64,000 nt of DNA, from assembly GCF_042675965.1 (NCBI RefSeq), contig NZ_JBHTKJ010000001.1, positions 62,001-126,000 on the forward strand, in the 5' to 3' direction. The stretch's first letter is position 1. The number at the start of each line of letters is the position of its first letter. Positions 62,573-64,000 of this stretch are shown here, one piece after another. Below the pieces are notes generated by a model that was not told where the DNA came from, ran no database searches, and worked only from the letters and a program-made list of their open reading frames with translations. The DNA is from Virgibacillus_R byunsanensis. GTDB lineage: Bacteria > Bacillota > Bacilli > Bacillales > Amphibacillaceae. The position numbers and the translations under genes were made by a program.

Positions 62573-64000
62573 TTACTTACTTCGTTTTGGTTTAGGTGTT
62601 GGAGGTGTTTTTTCCCGTCTTCTGTTCTTCTGGCTGATTAAACGCGGACGTGAAGTCATCCCCCACATAGGTACTCGGAAAATCGTGTCTTTTTGGTCAG
62701 CTGCAATAAAAGGTGCCAACGGTGACAAGTACGGAACACCGAAAGAACGCAGGCTTGATAAATGAAGAACCATTATAATTAATCCCAAAATTATGCCAAA
62801 TAGTCCAAAGCTAGCAGCCAAAGCCATTAACACAAAACGTAACATTCGAAAGGCGATGGCTAAATTATAGGAAGGCATAACAAAACTAGAAATAGCAGTA
62901 AGAGATACAATGATTACCATTGCTGCAGAAACTATACCAGCTTCTACTGCAGCTTGTCCTAGCACTAATGCACCGACGATTGAAATGGCGGAACCAATTG
63001 CTTTAGGCATTCTTACCCCTGCCTCACGCAAGATTTCAAAAGTAATTTCCATCATTAAGGCTTCCACAAATGCTGGAAACGGTACACCCTCACGCTGTTC
63101 TCCAAGACTAATCAATAATTCTGTTGGCAACATTTCCTGATGAAACGTTGTCACTGCAATAAAGGCTGAAGGTGTAACCAAAGAAAGGAAGAATGCTAGG
63201 TACCGAATAAATCGTATTAATGTTCCGATTTCCGAACGTTGATAATAGTCTTCACTTGATTGGAAAAACTGGATAAACAATGCTGGTAGCGTAAGAACAA
63301 ACGGCGTACCGTCTACAAGAATAGCGATTCGCCCTTCTAAAATGTTAGCTGAAACTACATCTGGACGTTCAGAATTATAAACAGTAGGAAAAGGTGTGAA
63401 AGTCTCATCTTGAATCAGTTCTTCAATATAGCCGCTTTCCAATATCGCATCAACGTCAATTCGATCTAGACGTTTACGTACTTCCTTGACAACTTTGTCA
63501 TTTGCAACTCCCTTAATAAACATAACTGCTACGTCCGTTTTCGTCCTTCGTCCAATTTTTTTTGTTTCAACTCGAAGATTGGTGTCTTTTATTCTTCGGC
63601 GAACGAGCGCAATATTTGTTTCCAATGTTTCCGAAAAAGAATCCTTTGGACCTCTGATTACATCTTGTGAAGTAGGTTCTGTTACACCACGGTCTTTCCA
63701 ACCTCTTGTTCCAGCTGATAAGCCTTGAGACTGCCCGTCAAGTAAAATAATCGTGTCTCCTGATAGAAGGTGATTAAATAAGGCTTCAAAATCAAAAATA
63801 TCGTTTATTTCTCCTACGGTTAAAAGAGATGCTTTAAACGTCGTTATCGTATTTTGCTTATCATCATTCTGCTTCATATTAGTAGTATCAATCATTAAGG
63901 ATTCCAGAATATAATCCTGAATTGCTGTTTTCTCTACTAATCCACTAACATAGATAATACCTGCTTTAATTTCCTTTGTATCGCCAACCTGAACTTCCCG
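62573..64000 (-). CDS. Spore germination receptor subunit A (GerAA family), 5' partial
   Basis: The frame continues without a stop from the first ATG in view (63895) to the window edge, adding 35 residues (with IIYVSGLVEKTAIQDYILESL in part), so the start lies outside. There is an N-terminal cytosolic domain, then four to six membrane helices and a basic, Pro-rich tail (RRREKTPPTPKPKRSK). GerA-family motifs include FSETLETNIALVRRRIKD. Confidence 0.92.
   Translation of the reverse strand, partial: REVQVGDTKEIKAGIIYVSGLVEKTAIQDYILESLMIDTTNMKQNDDKQNTITTFKASLLTVGEINDIFDFEALFNHLLSGDTIILLDGQSQGLSAGTRGWKDRGVTEPTSQDVIRGPKDSFSETLETNIALVRRRIKDTNLRVETKKIGRRTKTDVAVMFIKGVANDKVVKEVRKRLDRIDVDAILESGYIEELIQDETFTPFPTVYNSERPDVVSANILEGRIAILVDGTPFVLTLPALFIQFFQSSEDYYQRSEIGTLIRFIRYLAFFLSLVTPSAFIAVTTFHQEMLPTELLISLGEQREGVPFPAFVEALMMEITFEILREAGVRMPKAIGSAISIVGALVLGQAAVEAGIVSAAMVIIVSLTAISSFVMPSYNLAIAFRMLRFVLMALAASFGLFGIILGLIIMVLHLSSLRSFGVPYLSPLAPFIAADQKDTIFRVPMWGMTSRPRLISQKNRRREKTPPTPKPKRSK

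Noticed and set aside
1..64000. tRNA or rRNA genes
   Set aside because: No cloverleaf with a CCA-type end or rRNA-like stretch was recognised by eye; a tRNA scan would settle it.

Overview
The window reads as chromosome of a low-GC, endospore-forming, probably halotolerant Bacillaceae of the Oceanobacillus/Virgibacillus kind. Gene order follows the Bacillus subtilis ywjE-prfA and ywdI-argS segments. Spore genes are present (spo0F, gerQ, a gerA-type operon, a spoIIR-like start, pbpG), and there is a likely ectoine/hydroxyectoine catabolic cluster. The genus is inference from gene order and protein similarity recalled from memory; no search was run.

Layout. 1-15.5 kb, minus strand: a partial spoIIR-like start, prmC, prfA, a NERD nuclease-domain gene, tdk, a zinc-free type B L31 gene, rho, glpX, murA2, a transaldolase, fbaA, spo0F, a solo IS200/IS605-type TnpB element, and pyrG with a recognisable G-tract attenuator. 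15.5-28.8 kb: rpoE, then an acyl-CoA catabolic block transcribed as fadF, then thiolase, 3-hydroxyacyl-CoA dehydrogenase, two acyl-CoA dehydrogenases, meaB, a TetR regulator and icmF. FadR-like operators lie before fadF and before the thiolase. 29-45 kb: argS-ywiB, speE-speB, pbpG, ywhD, ywgA, ywfO, lipL, pta, hemQ, gerQ and ywdK/ywdI-type genes. 44.5-48.3 kb: a 45-residue gene, a phasin-like/AarF pair and a YjiH transporter-like protein. 48.4-56.7 kb: aminotransferase, aldehyde dehydrogenase, EutC-like, DoeA/EutD-like, PucR regulator and EutB-like dehydratase. 56.9-64 kb: an RmlD-like reductase, an acyltransferase, ku without ligD, and gerA-C-D-B, whose A gene runs off the window.

The noncoding DNA is the most unusual part. 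Six arrays of a 21-bp period (two helical turns) share a CGCG(A/C)(G/C)TTT-like core with a spacer private to each locus, and all lie in the same chromosomal orientation. A MITE family has ends near GGCTGTTTTC and, at two copies, perfect 8-bp target duplications. An ~87-bp structured repeat is nested in one MITE copy, lies inside the pyrG leader, and supplies the stop codon of ywfO. A third dispersed repeat and a 125-bp tandem repeat are also present.
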